Below the pieces are notes generated by a model. It saw nothing but the letters and a program-made list of their open reading frames with translations. It was not told the DNA's origin and did no database searches. The translations under genes and the position numbers were made by a program. DNA of 64,000 nucleotides from Bacteroides caecigallinarum (GTDB lineage Bacteria; Bacteroidota; Bacteroidia; Bacteroidales; Bacteroidaceae). The stretch spans positions 57,252 through 121,251 of the forward strand of contig NZ_JADYTJ010000003.1 in assembly GCF_021531075.1 (NCBI RefSeq). Direction: 5' to 3'. Numbering within the stretch: position 1 is the first letter of the stretch; every line of letters starts with the position of its first letter. Below, piece by piece: positions 63,077 to 64,000 of this stretch.

Positions 63077-63106
63077 AAGGGCACGTTTTTTTAAGTGTGC
63101 CCTTTG
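63077..63106 (+). terminator. Hairpin after the beta-barrel gene
   Basis: AAGGGCAC and GTGCCCTT pair around a T-rich loop. The T-tract after the stem is short (TTTGTG), so read-through into the next gene is possible. Confidence 0.6.
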
Positions 63107-63168
63107 TGTTCATTTCACTTAAAAAGGAGGTTTTTAAGAATAAACTGTTTTCTTCTTTGCCGTTTCTG

Positions 63169-64000
63169 ATGTTGGCTTTCGTTTTGTTAGTAACATCTTG
63201 CAATAAGGATGATGCTGACGGTGGTAGTTTGGATACTCCAAAATATGAATCGGTCAGCGCTAAATATGAAATCTTGTCCGATCATTCACCGTATAAAAGT
63301 ATAGAACTGGGTGCAAGTGGCGATTATATAGTAATAACATCCGATTACTACTCTGCAATGTCCAGATCATCTTCTTTATCGAAAAAAGGTGTGTTTGGTA
63401 ATTGGGGTGTACCTCAAAGTAGAGCTACCAATTATGATGGTGTAATTTATGGAAGTTATAAACAACTTAGCAATGGCGACTTTGATCTTGAAGGCTTTGG
63501 TGTTATCAAAGTGGTTTATGGTGATAATGATAATGTAGAAGCATTGTCTATTACTCCAGATGAAGGTGAGGAAATGCAATTCGATGTTGAAAAGGTAGAG
63601 GTGATGGACGATGATGGTCTGACTAATTCGCTTTGCAGAACATGGCTGTTCGAAAAGATCAGGGTTGTTGCATATCTTGATGGTAAGAAAGTTCTTGATG
63701 AATATGTAGATAATGGAGATTTAGAATATTTCGATGTTGAAATTTCTGAAGTCCTATTCTCTAAATCAGGAACATATATGGTGATATATGGTGATGAAGC
63801 ATTGGGTGTTGCATCATGGAAATGGAAAGATATGGATGACAAGATGCTGTATTATTCATGGGATGGTGAATGGTATGACGATTGTACCGTACAAATATCT
63901 TTTGAGGGCAATTCTTTAGTATTCTATGAGGAAACAGATGATTTTGGAGAATTCGAGGAATTTGATAAAATAGAGATGTATATATATCTGAAAGAAAAAT
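63169..64000 (+). CDS. Lipoprotein, unrecognised, 3' partial; start codon apparently lost
   Basis: A frame open to the end of the window, at least 277 codons from ATG 63169. It has a lipobox (FVLLVTSC) and an acidic mature part (VEVMDDDGLTNSLCRTWLFE, KMLYYSWDGEWYDDC). The natural start seems to be further upstream: a strong AAAAAGGAGG site at 63121 is followed five bases later by AAG AAT AAA CTG in the right frame, but no ATG precedes it. A TTG at 63157 is another option. The N-terminal positive charges of the signal peptide would come from the lost codons. I do not recognise the family. Confidence 0.7.
   Translation, partial: MLAFVLLVTSCNKDDADGGSLDTPKYESVSAKYEILSDHSPYKSIELGASGDYIVITSDYYSAMSRSSSLSKKGVFGNWGVPQSRATNYDGVIYGSYKQLSNGDFDLEGFGVIKVVYGDNDNVEALSITPDEGEEMQFDVEKVEVMDDDGLTNSLCRTWLFEKIRVVAYLDGKKVLDEYVDNGDLEYFDVEISEVLFSKSGTYMVIYGDEALGVASWKWKDMDDKMLYYSWDGEWYDDCTVQISFEGNSLVFYEETDDFGEFEEFDKIEMYIYLKEK

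Overview
The window reads as chromosome of a member of the Bacteroidales, most likely Bacteroides or Phocaeicola. The signs are promoters of the TAnnTTTG (-7) type, tRNA genes without an encoded CCA, a long NusB of about 307 residues, Mfa/Fim-type fimbrillin genes, PUR-alpha-like DUF3276 and DUF5606 proteins, and an arabinose operon regulated by a Nudix-type AraR. No rRNA, plasmid, phage or CRISPR locus was found.

Layout. 1-8.7 kb: the uvrA end, a YbaK-type deacylase, a CPA1 K+/H+ antiporter, a flavodoxin-ferredoxin protein, a DUF418 membrane protein, a sugar O-acetyltransferase, a DUF1349 protein, a subclass A2 class A beta-lactamase and two lipoproteins. 8.8-14 kb, minus strand: a TSCPD protein, YebC, pheT and dnaB. 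14.2-24.6 kb, minus strand: L-arabinose catabolism read as mutarotase, Na+/sugar symporter, araR, araD, araA, araB-like kinase, transketolase and rpiB. Extracellular arabinose is mutarotated, imported, isomerised to ribulose, phosphorylated and epimerised to xylulose-5-P, which enters the pentose phosphate pathway. Two matching inverted repeats upstream of the mutarotase gene are the best AraR operator candidates.

25.1-33.6 kb is a decayed accessory region. It holds a frameshifted AraC-type membrane regulator, then a visibly GC-rich fimbrial locus (DUF3575 gene with an in-frame stop, anchor-like lipoprotein, intact fimbrillin, fimbrillin with three frameshifts, and a histidine kinase cut off after about 74 codons). 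After that come a higBA and a vapBC-type toxin-antitoxin pair, gene fragments, and three dispersed copies of a leader-plus-hairpin repeat, two of which bracket vapBC.

33.6-59.3 kb is mostly core: a HAD phosphatase, a PurF-like protein lacking the catalytic cysteine, a BamA/TamA-like barrel, pepT, gcvT, a CPA2 antiporter, a TPR regulator-like protein, hsp15-pth-rplY, nusB-yajC-ybbR-coaE, a triplicated tRNA-Tyr/tRNA-Gly array, ribH, recF-dciA-like genes, an S41 protease, dCMP deaminase, an M3 peptidase and a Crp/Fnr regulator. 59.5-64 kb holds marC, a DUF3987 remnant, an intact IS982-family element, a small inverted-repeat-bounded segment, a beta-barrel protein and a lipoprotein running off the end.

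The most unusual recurring signal is intergenic. Several spacers carry short repeats with strict periods: 11 bp (six TTTAAA cores), 22 bp (three unrelated palindromic families), 8 bp (AAGTTT) and about 9 bp (purine/pyrimidine tract in the ara operon). The sequences differ but the periods do not, which suggests a shared structural role in DNA or RNA.
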